Of a stretch of DNA of 64,000 nt, positions 50,411 to 57,909 are shown piece after piece. Location of the stretch: IMG/VR virus record IMGVR_UViG_3300017963_005353, positions 1 through 64,000 of that record; one strand, written 5' to 3'. The DNA comes from a virus. The position numbers were made by a program, and so were the translations under genes. The notes under the pieces are model-generated. The model made no database searches and was not told the origin of the DNA. It saw only the letters and a list, made by a program, of their open reading frames with translations. Position 1 is the first letter of the stretch, and the number at the start of each line of letters is the position of its first letter.

Positions 50411-50929
50411 CTATTTCCCTCTGAGTTCCACACTCAAGGCAGTCAAGAGCCTGTCAACCGCCCAATTCGCAAAGGCTCTCCGGTCGTCCCAGTCAATGGT
50501 CGCCGTGGCGGGGTTGGCCTCCCGGTCGATGCCCACCAGGGCAGCAGAAATGCTTTCGCCATCTGGATAGGCAAGTGAGACGGTCGAATCATCGGGGGGC
50601 ATGTCGGGATCGAACAGGAGAAAATCAGGATGCAGGGCTCCCGACTTGAGGGCCTCTGTCAATTCATGGGCGTGCTCGCGCCCAACTGCCCCTTCCCACT
50701 TGGCACAATCGGGGCATACGTTCGCCCCAGGCAGCAGGTCGTGGGTCCAGCGCCCACACTCACAGCACCGGAACAGGCCAAGCCCCGCCAGGCCCTCTTT
50801 GACAACCCGGACCAGGAAGCGCCAGGGGTCCTCTTCCAGGGATTCAACCAGGTATTGCTCCAGGTTCCATTTCGTGCCCACCAGGGCAACTTCCAGCTTT
50901 TGCATCACTGTCGTCTGTCTCTCTGTCAT
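50411..50929 (-). CDS. Zn-ribbon hypothetical protein
   Basis: A 172-residue protein beginning MTERQTTVMQKLEVALVG. Residues ~45-75 hold CCECGRW and VCPDCAKW, a treble-clef or ribbon-like pair of CxxC motifs. The C-terminal half contains FDPDMPPDDSTVSLAYPDGE and helices. It overlaps no neighbour and lies upstream of the SerA-like gene. Function unknown; nucleic-acid binding is possible. Confidence 0.6.
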   Translation of the reverse strand: MTERQTTVMQKLEVALVGTKWNLEQYLVESLEEDPWRFLVRVVKEGLAGLGLFRCCECGRWTHDLLPGANVCPDCAKWEGAVGREHAHELTEALKSGALHPDFLLFDPDMPPDDSTVSLAYPDGESISAALVGIDREANPATATIDWDDRRAFANWAVDRLLTALSVELRGK

Positions 50930-50961
50930 GTCGTGTCTGCTCCTTTCTTTTGGTAGATTTG

Positions 50962-51588
50962 TTAGCTCCTGCATCGGCCACAGGTGCAATCGGGCGGCTC
51001 CCCGCTGTCCCAAGCGGCCAGTACCATCTTGGCCTTGGCGTCCAACGCTCGGCCGATGTTCTCGTCCGGGTAAACGTCGAACGTCCAAAACGGACAATGC
51101 TCCTGCCTGTCATTGGGAATGTCGCGGGCCATGTAGACCAGGACTGCGGATTGCCAGGGGCCATGCTGTAGGTATGCCTGGACCTGGGCGTGGTGGGTGT
51201 CGGGGAACACATTGTCTATGCGGAGGCGGGTGAAGGCTTGCCAGGTGACGGTCTTGATCTCGATGAGCAGTTGCCCGTCAAGGGTTTGAAAATCCACATG
51301 GCCCTTGTACCGGGCGTCAAACCCGGCGACGAGCTCCCCAGGGGGATACCGCTCGATCTCGGCCTGGAGCAGTTCGCCAATCGCGCCTTCTAGCATCACC
51401 CCAAGCCAGCTACGCCAATGCTCCCCATCGCGCAGGTCGGGACGGGGATTGGTCAACTCTCGGTACAATTGGCGGGGACAGTATCCGATCCTGGACATGC
51501 CCAGGTAGTCACGCTGGCGGACAAAACCCGACTGATTGCGGATGGCCTCGACCAGGGCCGCTTTCAAATCTCTGGCTTGTCTGATCAC
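50962..51588 (-). CDS. Cas4/RecB-like PD-(D/E)XK nuclease
   Basis: A 208-residue protein with the Cas4-family nuclease core: GHVDF (Asp99), LLIEIK (Glu110, Lys112) and HAQVQAY (Gln135, Tyr139). Cys37 (IGYCPRQ) and Cys201, Cys203, Cys206 (DCTCGRC) sit where Cas4 proteins hold a 4Fe-4S cluster. The GTG at 51588 is chosen because AGGAG lies upstream and the longer in-frame start falls on the -10 box. No CRISPR repeats or cas1/cas2 lie in the window, so it is a stand-alone phage enzyme, probably for DNA end processing or recombination. Confidence 0.85.
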   Translation of the reverse strand: MIRQARDLKAALVEAIRNQSGFVRQRDYLGMSRIGYCPRQLYRELTNPRPDLRDGEHWRSWLGVMLEGAIGELLQAEIERYPPGELVAGFDARYKGHVDFQTLDGQLLIEIKTVTWQAFTRLRIDNVFPDTHHAQVQAYLQHGPWQSAVLVYMARDIPNDRQEHCPFWTFDVYPDENIGRALDAKAKMVLAAWDSGEPPDCTCGRCRS

Positions 51589-51611
51589 GCTGATGCTCCT
51601 CTCTGCCCCCA

Positions 51612-51640
51612 ATTATACCCTAAAACGGCTGTTTTGTCAA
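51612..51640 (-). promoter_or_regulatory. Sigma-70-type promoter, minus strand
   Basis: TTGACA (51635-51640) and TATAAT (51612-51617) with a 17-base spacer, both at full consensus. It overlaps the 3' end of the ParB-like gene and gives the Cas4-like gene its own transcription. Confidence 0.85.
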
Positions 51641-52149
51641 AGTGCCGGATCGTATTTGACCCATGCTTTGGAATAAGGCTGCCCAGCAAAAAGACCCGCC
51701 AGCCCCGTCATCTGTTTTAATCGCAAGACCTCTTCAGCCTCCATGCCCAATTCCTTGGCAATGTCAATATCTGTCCAGCCAAGTTTTATCAGCTTAGTAA
51801 CCAGCATTGACATCAAGTCTACGTTATGGACTCCCCGTGCCCGATTCATTTCGATGGTGGCGGCCATCCGTTCTTTCATGTCCTTATCAATAACGACAAC
51901 GGGGATCTCTTTGCATTTGAACCTGTCGCGTAGAAGCACAAACCGATGGAAGCCGTCCACAACTATATAGATATCCTGAATCTCATCATAAAAAACCGTG
52001 ATCGCGTACACAAGCCCGTTGTTTTCGATAGACCGTGCCAGGAGTTCCATTTCCGGGGTGGCAACACGGTTTGGGTTGTAATCATTGGCGATCACTTTTT
52101 CAGTCGGCACAAACTTTGGTGCCATACAGGGAAAAGAAATCTTCGTCAT
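51637..52149 (-). CDS. ParB-like nuclease-fold protein (IbrB-like)
   Basis: A 170-residue protein starting at an ATG that overlaps the stop of the PAPS-reductase-like gene (ATGA). It has the ParB/Srx core: IANDYNPNRVATPEM, IYIVVDGFHRFVLLRD (box with His-Arg), then IEMNRARG. This is followed by a HTH-like C-terminus (TDIDIAKELGMEAEEVLRL). In known IbrA/IbrB pairs the ParB-like partner is encoded beside a PAPS-reductase-like protein. ParB-fold members can bind or hydrolyse nucleotides. Function in phages is not established. Confidence 0.8.
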   Translation of the reverse strand: MTKISFPCMAPKFVPTEKVIANDYNPNRVATPEMELLARSIENNGLVYAITVFYDEIQDIYIVVDGFHRFVLLRDRFKCKEIPVVVIDKDMKERMAATIEMNRARGVHNVDLMSMLVTKLIKLGWTDIDIAKELGMEAEEVLRLKQMTGLAGLFAGQPYSKAWVKYDPAL

Positions 52150-53243
52150 AGTATTTCCATCCATTTCTCTAACGGGTTCTCTTTCTTCTTGACATTTGCG
52201 ACCGGGACGTTGTTCTCCCAGTCATTGATCTGTAACTGATGTACCTGTTGTCGATATACTCTCTCGTTTTCATTTTGCCCGGCAAACCTCTTGATAAATA
52301 CCTCCCTTGTTTCTTGTGGGATTGGCAGTGTATCGAGCAGAAAATCCCGATATGCTTTCCAGGTCTCGAAGCCGTGCGGCAACTTTCGTGCAGCAAAGAC
52401 CTGAGGCGATTTCCCATACCGCGCTGCAATGTGAACCCCCTTGACGCGCCGCACGATTCTCTCATAAGTATCGGGCTCAAACTCTTGCAGCGTCGCAAGG
52501 CATTTGTAAGCCTTCTCGTGGATGAGATTGGATACCCGCATCTCCGGGATATTGAACCCCTTCACGTACATCCAGTCATAGACGGGGTTGTATCTCAATT
52601 TCTCTGTCCCAATAAACGTCCAGACATCCTCAAATGTCCAGTCATAGATTGGGTACAGTTTCATGCACTCGCCACCGGTCGTCCTGGACGACCAATTGAC
52701 ACCTGGAATGGCTGGATTGCGCGTCACTGCGCTGTACCGATTCAGGCTTTCCTCAGAACGCAACCCCACCAGACTACATGAGTTTGGCCCCCAGTTGTTA
52801 TCTACCCACTCCATGATGCGGTAGAATCTATCTACCGGCAACGGATCTTTAATGGAAATGTCCACCTTCGGATGTATCCAATCAGCGCCAGGTTCCCAAG
52901 CATAGAGCCACTCATCTTCATACGAGGTGGCGTTCGTCATCCTGCAAGGAACCTGGTACCAGCAGGGCACGATGAGTTCCTTAGCCATAATGTCCTTGAT
53001 GATCTCGATTGTGGCAGCATATTCTGCCTCCTGATCGAGGAAAAAGACGTTGATTTTCCTGCCGCGCCTGATGGCCTCACGGTGGGCCAATTCAAACAGC
53101 ACCGTGCTGTCTTTGCCGCCAGAAATGCTAACACTGATCGTTTCGAAAGTATCAAAAATCCATTCGATGCGCTCTGTGGTAGCCTCCACGACGGTTTTTT
53201 GGAGATAGAGTTTACACGCATTGGGGCTATGTCCTAGTTGCAC
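52146..53243 (-). CDS. PAPS reductase-like PP-loop protein (IbrA-like)
   Basis: A 365-residue adenine nucleotide alpha-hydrolase. SISGGKDSTVLFEL is the PP-loop; NVFFLDQEAEYAAT, VGLRSEES and YDWTFEDVWTFIG follow as in IbrA-type (DUF3440-like) proteins, and the C-terminal ~90 residues are basic. PP-loop enzymes adenylate or activate substrates, including sulfur chemistry in DndC. It is paired with a ParB-like gene by 4-bp overlap. Its DNA or RNA target, if any, is unknown. It lies in a visibly AT-richer stretch than its surroundings. Confidence 0.82.
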   Translation of the reverse strand: MQLGHSPNACKLYLQKTVVEATTERIEWIFDTFETISVSISGGKDSTVLFELAHREAIRRGRKINVFFLDQEAEYAATIEIIKDIMAKELIVPCWYQVPCRMTNATSYEDEWLYAWEPGADWIHPKVDISIKDPLPVDRFYRIMEWVDNNWGPNSCSLVGLRSEESLNRYSAVTRNPAIPGVNWSSRTTGGECMKLYPIYDWTFEDVWTFIGTEKLRYNPVYDWMYVKGFNIPEMRVSNLIHEKAYKCLATLQEFEPDTYERIVRRVKGVHIAARYGKSPQVFAARKLPHGFETWKAYRDFLLDTLPIPQETREVFIKRFAGQNENERVYRQQVHQLQINDWENNVPVANVKKKENPLEKWMEIL

Positions 53244-54333
53244 GATAGAGCTCCTTTGTCAATCCATCTATTTGTCGCAACTCGTGGTCGAGTTGTTCAA
53301 ATAGATACCTATCAACTTTCATGTCGCTCCTGAAGTGGAAAACCTTGCACTTAGGGGATAACAAAGATTCAACGTCTAAGAGGAAATAGCTCTTGACGAT
53401 TGGCGATTCAAAATAGACACAGTTCTGGTATTCTATCTTGGGTATGGGCAAGCCCAACTGTCCGACTTTTGGCTTGGGCCTCGGCATGCCCTGCTGATAT
53501 GACGTGACCCTAAGCTGCTTTATCCCTGCATCGCGCAGCTTTTTTCGTAACCTCTTGGCATAAGTACCGAGGTTAGTCAAGATAAGCGTTCTGCCACGCA
53601 ATGTATTTAGAAGCTCGATAAGCCGATCCGAACGGCTATCAAACGCATGGGTCAAATCGGCAAGCCGCGTCACTATCGGCTGCGGTGTGGTATATTGAGC
53701 AAAGAGTTGCTCTTTTTTCTCCGCGTAAGCTTGACGCTCGCTGCCTGTTGATTCAACTTCAATGAGTTCCCTGTTCTGACACAGAAAGGCTGGATAGGTT
53801 ATTTGGCAAGCACGCTTCATTTTGTCGGCCACGATGTCAAAATCATGAGAAGAATGAACGGTGCCGCTGGTGTCTTGCTCATAGTAGTTTTCGCGCCAAG
53901 CGTAATAATGAGCATATCCCAGAATGGCGCGGCCCAGGTAGGCCAGTGGGACATAGAGGTATTGAATGTCCAACGTGAACGGCACGATGTCCACGATGGC
54001 CTTGTGCCCGATTTGCATTGACAGCCGCTTGAGCCGGGCGAATTTTGTTGAAGTGATCTTTGGATACCGGGACGGGTTCTCTAGAATGAGAACGCTATCT
54101 TCATTCGTGATGGAATTGATGTATAACCATTCATCGCGTTTGGAAATGTCTTCAAACGTGACGGGATGTACATGCTCAAGCTGTGGCCGCTCTGCCTCCC
54201 TGTTTTTGGGATAGACATAGATTGCCGTGCTGCCCTTGGCGCGGCGCAGAAAATCTCGGATGAATTTATCTTTTTCCTCTCTACTTTTGGAATATAGGGC
54301 GGCAATCATAACTCTAGCCTCATCCAATGCCAT
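53227..54333 (-). CDS. Degenerate SNF2-family helicase paralogue
   Basis: A 368-residue protein that aligns by eye with the middle of the neighbouring helicase. The helicase motif II-III stretch VDESSYIKGH...RAILTGTPLTQGVVDLY corresponds to LENPSRYPKI...KAIVDIVPFTLDIQYLY here, and ILGYNSFYSF to ILGYAHYYAW. DESS has become ENPS (85-88) and TGTP has become DIVP (115-118). No Walker A is visible. A later GRTLILTNLGTYAKRLRKKL fits the start of the second RecA-like domain. It should be catalytically dead and may serve as a structural partner of the helicase. Confidence 0.6.
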   Translation of the reverse strand: MALDEARVMIAALYSKSREEKDKFIRDFLRRAKGSTAIYVYPKNREAERPQLEHVHPVTFEDISKRDEWLYINSITNEDSVLILENPSRYPKITSTKFARLKRLSMQIGHKAIVDIVPFTLDIQYLYVPLAYLGRAILGYAHYYAWRENYYEQDTSGTVHSSHDFDIVADKMKRACQITYPAFLCQNRELIEVESTGSERQAYAEKKEQLFAQYTTPQPIVTRLADLTHAFDSRSDRLIELLNTLRGRTLILTNLGTYAKRLRKKLRDAGIKQLRVTSYQQGMPRPKPKVGQLGLPIPKIEYQNCVYFESPIVKSYFLLDVESLLSPKCKVFHFRSDMKVDRYLFEQLDHELRQIDGLTKELYRATRT

Positions 54334-54704
54334 TTGCCACGGATATACAATTCTGTGAACCCACGGGCCTCATAATGTTTCACGCGGCCAGGCCTGACCG
54401 CCACCTTGAGATGCGACAGCCCAAGCGACCTTGCCAACCCGATGCGCCGCTCTATCAATTCTCTGGCGATTCCCCGCCGCCTGAATTCTGGAAAGACATA
54501 GAGGTGGCAAAGCATTTTTCTCTTTGTCTTCAAAGCAGCGAATCCAGCAACGTCGGGGCCAGATATTGCCACAATCCAATAGGTAGAATCATCGCTGGAC
54601 ATGATCCCGCCAAGCTCTGAACGAATCCCAGGATCGTAGCCATATCTACCTATATATTGCCACAAAGCATTGTCATTGTGATGCAAAGTGAGATATTTTA
54701 TCAC
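54306..54704 (-). CDS. GNAT acetyltransferase-like protein
   Basis: A 132-residue protein starting at a GTG overlapping the helicase stop (GTGA). The GNAT acetyl-CoA loop is visible as EFRRRGIARELIERR, preceded by LCHLYVFP; the C-terminus has KHYEARGFTELYIRGKW. It acetylates an amine on a small molecule, protein or nucleic acid. As part of the SNF2/IbrAB island it may modify a partner or a nucleotide. Confidence 0.82.
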   Translation of the reverse strand: MIKYLTLHHNDNALWQYIGRYGYDPGIRSELGGIMSSDDSTYWIVAISGPDVAGFAALKTKRKMLCHLYVFPEFRRRGIARELIERRIGLARSLGLSHLKVAVRPGRVKHYEARGFTELYIRGKWHWMRLEL

Positions 54705-55717
54705 AGTTTTCTTACCAGTTCTCTGATCTTCTCTTTGCCGCCATCCTTGACCCTATCGATTTCCCGTTTGAAAGCGCTGACGACACTTCCTTTTTCTTGC
54801 ATGGCCCTGGCAATCCGAATATCAATGCTGTCGTTGCAAACGATATCGATGTAGGTCACAGGCCGATCTTGTCCAATGCGGTGACAGCGATCCTCCGCCT
54901 GCAACCGCTCAGAATATTTAAAGCTATTGCTGTAAAAAATCACATGGTTGGCCTCATTAAGCGTGAGACCATGCCCCCCGCTGGATTGAGTGGCGACCAG
55001 GAATCGCGCACCATCTCTGAACCGTGCAATCTCAGCGTTGCGCTCTTGTTCACCGAGGCCGCCATGAAATTGGGCGACTGCACCTCGGCCATATTCATCT
55101 GCCAGCGCCGCAACGATTTGGCAGATACTATAACGGTATTTGCTCCAAACAATGATCTTTTCGCTCGCAGGAATATTGGCGACAATGTTCAACAAAACGT
55201 CGATCCGTTCGTGACCGCCAAATTCTAGAAGCTCAAATTGCGGTTCCCGAGACCTGTTTCTGGAAAAGGGGCTGTCCAACCGCCGATTCCAGAATCCACA
55301 CGTGATCTGTTGCAGGGCGTTGAACAGCCTGAAGATCACATAGCTGTCCAGGCCATCACTGTCTGGTATATCCATGAGCAACTCCCACTTGGCCCGTTCG
55401 TAATTCTCTCTCTGCTCATCGGTCATGGAAAAATAGCGGGCGTCGTAGAGCTTTGGCGGCAAGTCCAGGCACTCATCTTTCGTTATTTGATACACGTATG
55501 GGCCTATCTTCGCCGCCAGCCAGCCCGTGTTGTGTGCTCGGACGATCAGGCCGGGATATTTCTCACTGTATTCCAGGTGATTGTGGGCAAATGAGTAGAA
55601 CGAATTATAACCTAAAATCTTTGGGGACAAAAAGCGCATTTGGGCATAGAGATCGACAACGCCTTGAGTTAAGGGGGTCCCGGTCAGGATGGCCCGATAC
55701 CGCGCTCGTTGAGCCAT
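54701..55717 (-). CDS. SNF2-type helicase, C-terminal part (frame 2)
   Basis: A 338-residue open frame from the first ATG; in the same frame the coding extends upstream to about 55840 and includes motif II (VDESSYIKG). Motif III is LTGTPLTQG; motifs IV-VI are visible as KIIVWSKYRYSICQIVAALADE, ATQSSGGHGLTL and QAEDRCHRIGQDRPV (Arg finger). This is a typical SF2/SNF2 second domain. The upstream motifs I and Ia lie in another frame (55791-56426), so a frameshift breaks the gene near 55793-55840. It ends by overlapping the GNAT start. Confidence 0.85.
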   Translation of the reverse strand: MAQRARYRAILTGTPLTQGVVDLYAQMRFLSPKILGYNSFYSFAHNHLEYSEKYPGLIVRAHNTGWLAAKIGPYVYQITKDECLDLPPKLYDARYFSMTDEQRENYERAKWELLMDIPDSDGLDSYVIFRLFNALQQITCGFWNRRLDSPFSRNRSREPQFELLEFGGHERIDVLLNIVANIPASEKIIVWSKYRYSICQIVAALADEYGRGAVAQFHGGLGEQERNAEIARFRDGARFLVATQSSGGHGLTLNEANHVIFYSNSFKYSERLQAEDRCHRIGQDRPVTYIDIVCNDSIDIRIARAMQEKGSVVSAFKREIDRVKDGGKEKIRELVRKL

Positions 55718-55790
55718 GTAGGTAATACGCTTGGTGCGCTTGGCATTATGGCCCTTGATGTAGCTCGATTCGTCTACAATAACGAATGAG

Positions 55791-56426
55791 TCAGGGCCAA
55801 TGATTTGATTGGTTTGCCAATACCATTCTGTCGCTTGAGCTCATCGATTCTATGCCCACGATGTACCAACGAGTCGTGGGCTCATACAATGGCATCTTGC
55901 CGTCGAGGATGGCGATCGCACTGTCTGGTGTGTCAGTATGTTTCTGTATCTCATAGCGTATGGTCTCTTTGAGCGAAACGGGACAGAACCACACCACATT
56001 GCTAATGCGGCCCCGGCGCAGATGGGCCAATTCGATGGCGACGCGCGTCTTGCCTGTCCCCATCTCCATGAACAGGCCACAAACCCGCAGGCCAAGCAGC
56101 TTGTCCACGGCCCGCTGTTGGAAATCATAGAGGCTCGTCTTTAAGTTCATCATGTTTTCAATGTCTGGGTTCGCAAATTCTACGCAATATCCGCCCTCAA
56201 TCAAGGTGTGCCCGGTTTCCGCACATCGATGCGCTGGATCTCCAGCCAATTTACCGATCTTTCTCTGCCAGCGCTTATTGGAGTGGCTCCAATAAAATCC
56301 GAGCCCCTTGATTAGAGTGCGGAAATCGTCACGATATTCGGGGAATCTGACAAAGACGGTTTCCTCGGCTATTGACAGCATCGCTACCGTTTTTGTCTTT
56401 GGAGAGGGGGGCTTGATGATTGACAC
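55791..56426 (-). CDS. SNF2-type helicase, N-terminal part (frame 1)
   Basis: A 211-residue open frame starting at a GTG with AGGAAG upstream. An N-terminal HARP-like or substrate-binding part (FVRFPEYRDDFRTLIKGLGF, WQRKIGK) precedes SLYDFQQRAVDKLLG and the Walker A in LFMEMGTGKTRVAIELAHL, then NVVWFCPVSLKET (motif Ia). The chain ends at 55791, just before motif II, which continues in the next frame. Together the parts make ~590 residues, a usual length for phage SNF2 helicases. Either an indel in the assembly, a real frameshift mutation or programmed frameshifting. Confidence 0.85.
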   Translation of the reverse strand: MSIIKPPSPKTKTVAMLSIAEETVFVRFPEYRDDFRTLIKGLGFYWSHSNKRWQRKIGKLAGDPAHRCAETGHTLIEGGYCVEFANPDIENMMNLKTSLYDFQQRAVDKLLGLRVCGLFMEMGTGKTRVAIELAHLRRGRISNVVWFCPVSLKETIRYEIQKHTDTPDSAIAILDGKMPLYEPTTRWYIVGIESMSSSDRMVLANQSNHWP

Positions 56427-56479
56427 TTTATCTTCCTGTTCTCTTCTGTTCTGTCTATAAACCGTCCAAATTCACCATT

Positions 56480-56508
56480 ATTATACCACAACGTGTTGAT
56501 TCTGTCAA
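56480..56508 (-). promoter_or_regulatory. Sigma-70 consensus promoter, minus strand
   Basis: TTGACA (56503-56508) and TATAAT (56480-56485), 17-base spacer, TGG before the -10: a full consensus. It would drive the helicase, GNAT, SNF2-like, IbrA-like and IbrB-like genes leftwards. Confidence 0.88.
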
Positions 56509-56524
56509 ATAAAACCGCCCTGAT

Positions 56525-56553
56525 TTGACACCATAGACTTGTTGTGGTATAAT
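56525..56553 (+). promoter_or_regulatory. Sigma-70 consensus promoter, plus strand
   Basis: TTGACA (56525-56530) and TATAAT (56548-56553) with a 17-base spacer and TGG before the -10. It drives the RHH-like gene and the membrane-protein run to the right. Confidence 0.9.
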
Positions 56554-56604
56554 AACGTTGTAACTTCTTGGGCGATCCAGCACGATTTCAAGCGAGGGAG
56601 TACC

Positions 56605-56808
56605 ATGCCAGACTATAAAAATGTCGCAATACCCTTAAGCCTACATAGACGGGTAGCAATTCTCACCGCGAGACTTGGTAGGACAATCGGCGGGAAAGGG
56701 GGCATTGCTGCGGAGCTTTTGGAAAATTGGTTAGACGAGAACAGACAAGAGGAGAGACGAGATGCACCAACTATTGAGCGAGATCGAGGGGCTGCTGATC
56801 CTGACTAA
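56605..56808 (+). CDS. Ribbon-helix-helix-like regulator (predicted)
   Basis: A 67-residue protein with GAGGGAG before the ATG. MPDYKNVAIPLSLHRRVAIL followed by LGRTIGGKGGIAAELLENWL resembles the beta-strand and two helices of RHH/CopG repressors. It is the first gene from the plus-strand divergent promoter, so autoregulation of the 56478-56555 region is likely. The C-terminal tail is acidic and Arg-rich, and overlaps the next gene. Confidence 0.55.
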   Translation: MPDYKNVAIPLSLHRRVAILTARLGRTIGGKGGIAAELLENWLDENRQEERRDAPTIERDRGAADPD

Positions 56809-57088
56809 CATGCTTGTGGCTTTCATTGGCGGCGTGCTGTTCCTCACGGGATGGCACATGACGGGAAAGCCCCGGTGCAGGGCCATGGCGATGGTGCAGG
56901 AGATGTCGCCGTTGCTGGCCCGGATCGAGCGGGCCGTGCGGGAAGGCAACCAGGGCGTCACGGTATTGCGCGGGCGCGTTCTACCAAACGGTCGGGCGTA
57001 CATGTCGCACGGGGAGACCTTCAGTCTCCCCAGGGGCGTCGTACTCGAACCGGGGCGCGAGGTCGTGTTGTCGGCGGGGGCGGTATGA
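56762..57088 (+). CDS. Single-span membrane protein
   Basis: A 108-residue protein; AGGAG lies before the ATG, which overlaps the RHH-like gene by 47 bp. One membrane segment near the start (LTNMLVAFIGGVLFLTGW), then helical and beta-like parts ending VVLSAGAV. Its stop overlaps the next start (ATGA). Function unknown. Confidence 0.65.
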   Translation: MHQLLSEIEGLLILTNMLVAFIGGVLFLTGWHMTGKPRCRAMAMVQEMSPLLARIERAVREGNQGVTVLRGRVLPNGRAYMSHGETFSLPRGVVLEPGREVVLSAGAV

Positions 57089-57909
57089 TCCAAGACAGTC
57101 TTGAAAAGATGGGAAAGAGATTCGGGGAGTTGGCAAACTCCCTGTCGCAAAGAGCACCGCTGTTCGGCGTGTTCGCCTTTTCCGCGTGCTCGGTGCACGC
57201 CCTGGCGCACATGCTTTTGAAATACGCCCGGCACGACACGCCCTTGTTTTGGGGTGCCAGCGCAATGATCGAATTGGCGACCGCGTGGTTGGCAACGCGC
57301 ATCGTCGAGCAGGTGCGAGAGGCTACCCGGTCAGTCGGTGGCCGGTATGGGACCACAAAGCAAAACCGGCGTTTCGCCATCTTCGCCCTAATCGTCTACT
57401 CTTCGCTGGCGGCACCGAGTTTTGCCACGAGCGTGGTCGCCAATTACATGGAGTTCAGCGACAACGGTCTCCTGGCGTTCCTGTTCCCGGTCCTGACCAT
57501 TGCCTGTGCGGTAGGCGCGGCCATGCCGGGGATCATCAGCGCCCGCAAACAGAAGGAGAAAGCCGAAGAGGAACAGTCGAAACGGGACGATGCAGCGCAA
57601 AAAGCCGAAGAGGAACAGTCGAGGGCCGCAAAGGCCGCGCAAAAGGCCATACAAGAGGCCGAAGAAAGCGCGAAGAAACGCGAAAAAACAGCGCAAACGC
57701 TAGAAGATTTGGGACGAACGACCGACTTCCTCCGCCAATTGGTCGCAGACCCGGCGCAAAGCCGCGCAGATTTGGCGCAAACGCTGGACGTCGCTCCGCA
57801 AACGGTCTCTTACCATCTGCAAAAGGCCGAAGAGGCGGGGCTCATTGACAGGAGCAATGGGGAGGTTAAGTTTGCTGATGGGGTAGTTGAATTGTTGGCA
57901 GCGAAATGA
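57085..57909 (+). CDS. Membrane protein with coiled coil and C-terminal wHTH
   Basis: A 274-residue protein with several N-terminal membrane segments (residues ~25-50, ~60-80, ~95-125 and ~130-150). They lead into an Ala/Glu/Lys coiled coil (QKEKAEEEQSKRDDAAQKAEEEQ, ~155-205) and a winged-helix domain (RADLAQTLDVAPQTVSYHLQKAEEAGLI, ~230-260). The HTH reads like MarR/ArsR-type transcription regulators. A membrane-tethered DNA-binding protein is unusual in phages and might sense envelope state or anchor phage DNA. Confidence 0.8.
   Translation: MIQDSLEKMGKRFGELANSLSQRAPLFGVFAFSACSVHALAHMLLKYARHDTPLFWGASAMIELATAWLATRIVEQVREATRSVGGRYGTTKQNRRFAIFALIVYSSLAAPSFATSVVANYMEFSDNGLLAFLFPVLTIACAVGAAMPGIISARKQKEKAEEEQSKRDDAAQKAEEEQSRAAKAAQKAIQEAEESAKKREKTAQTLEDLGRTTDFLRQLVADPAQSRADLAQTLDVAPQTVSYHLQKAEEAGLIDRSNGEVKFADGVVELLAAK

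Larger units (their letters stand above)
56478..56555. repeat. 15-bp inverted repeat over divergent promoters
   Basis: TTATTATACCACAAC (56478-56492) and its exact reverse complement (56541-56555) cover the two -10 regions of the divergent promoters. They may be operator half-sites for one regulator, or simply two copies of the same promoter element. Confidence 0.65.

Noticed and set aside
50962-51588. CRISPR-associated locus because of the Cas4-like protein
   Set aside because: No direct repeats with regular spacers, and no cas1 or cas2, are visible nearby.
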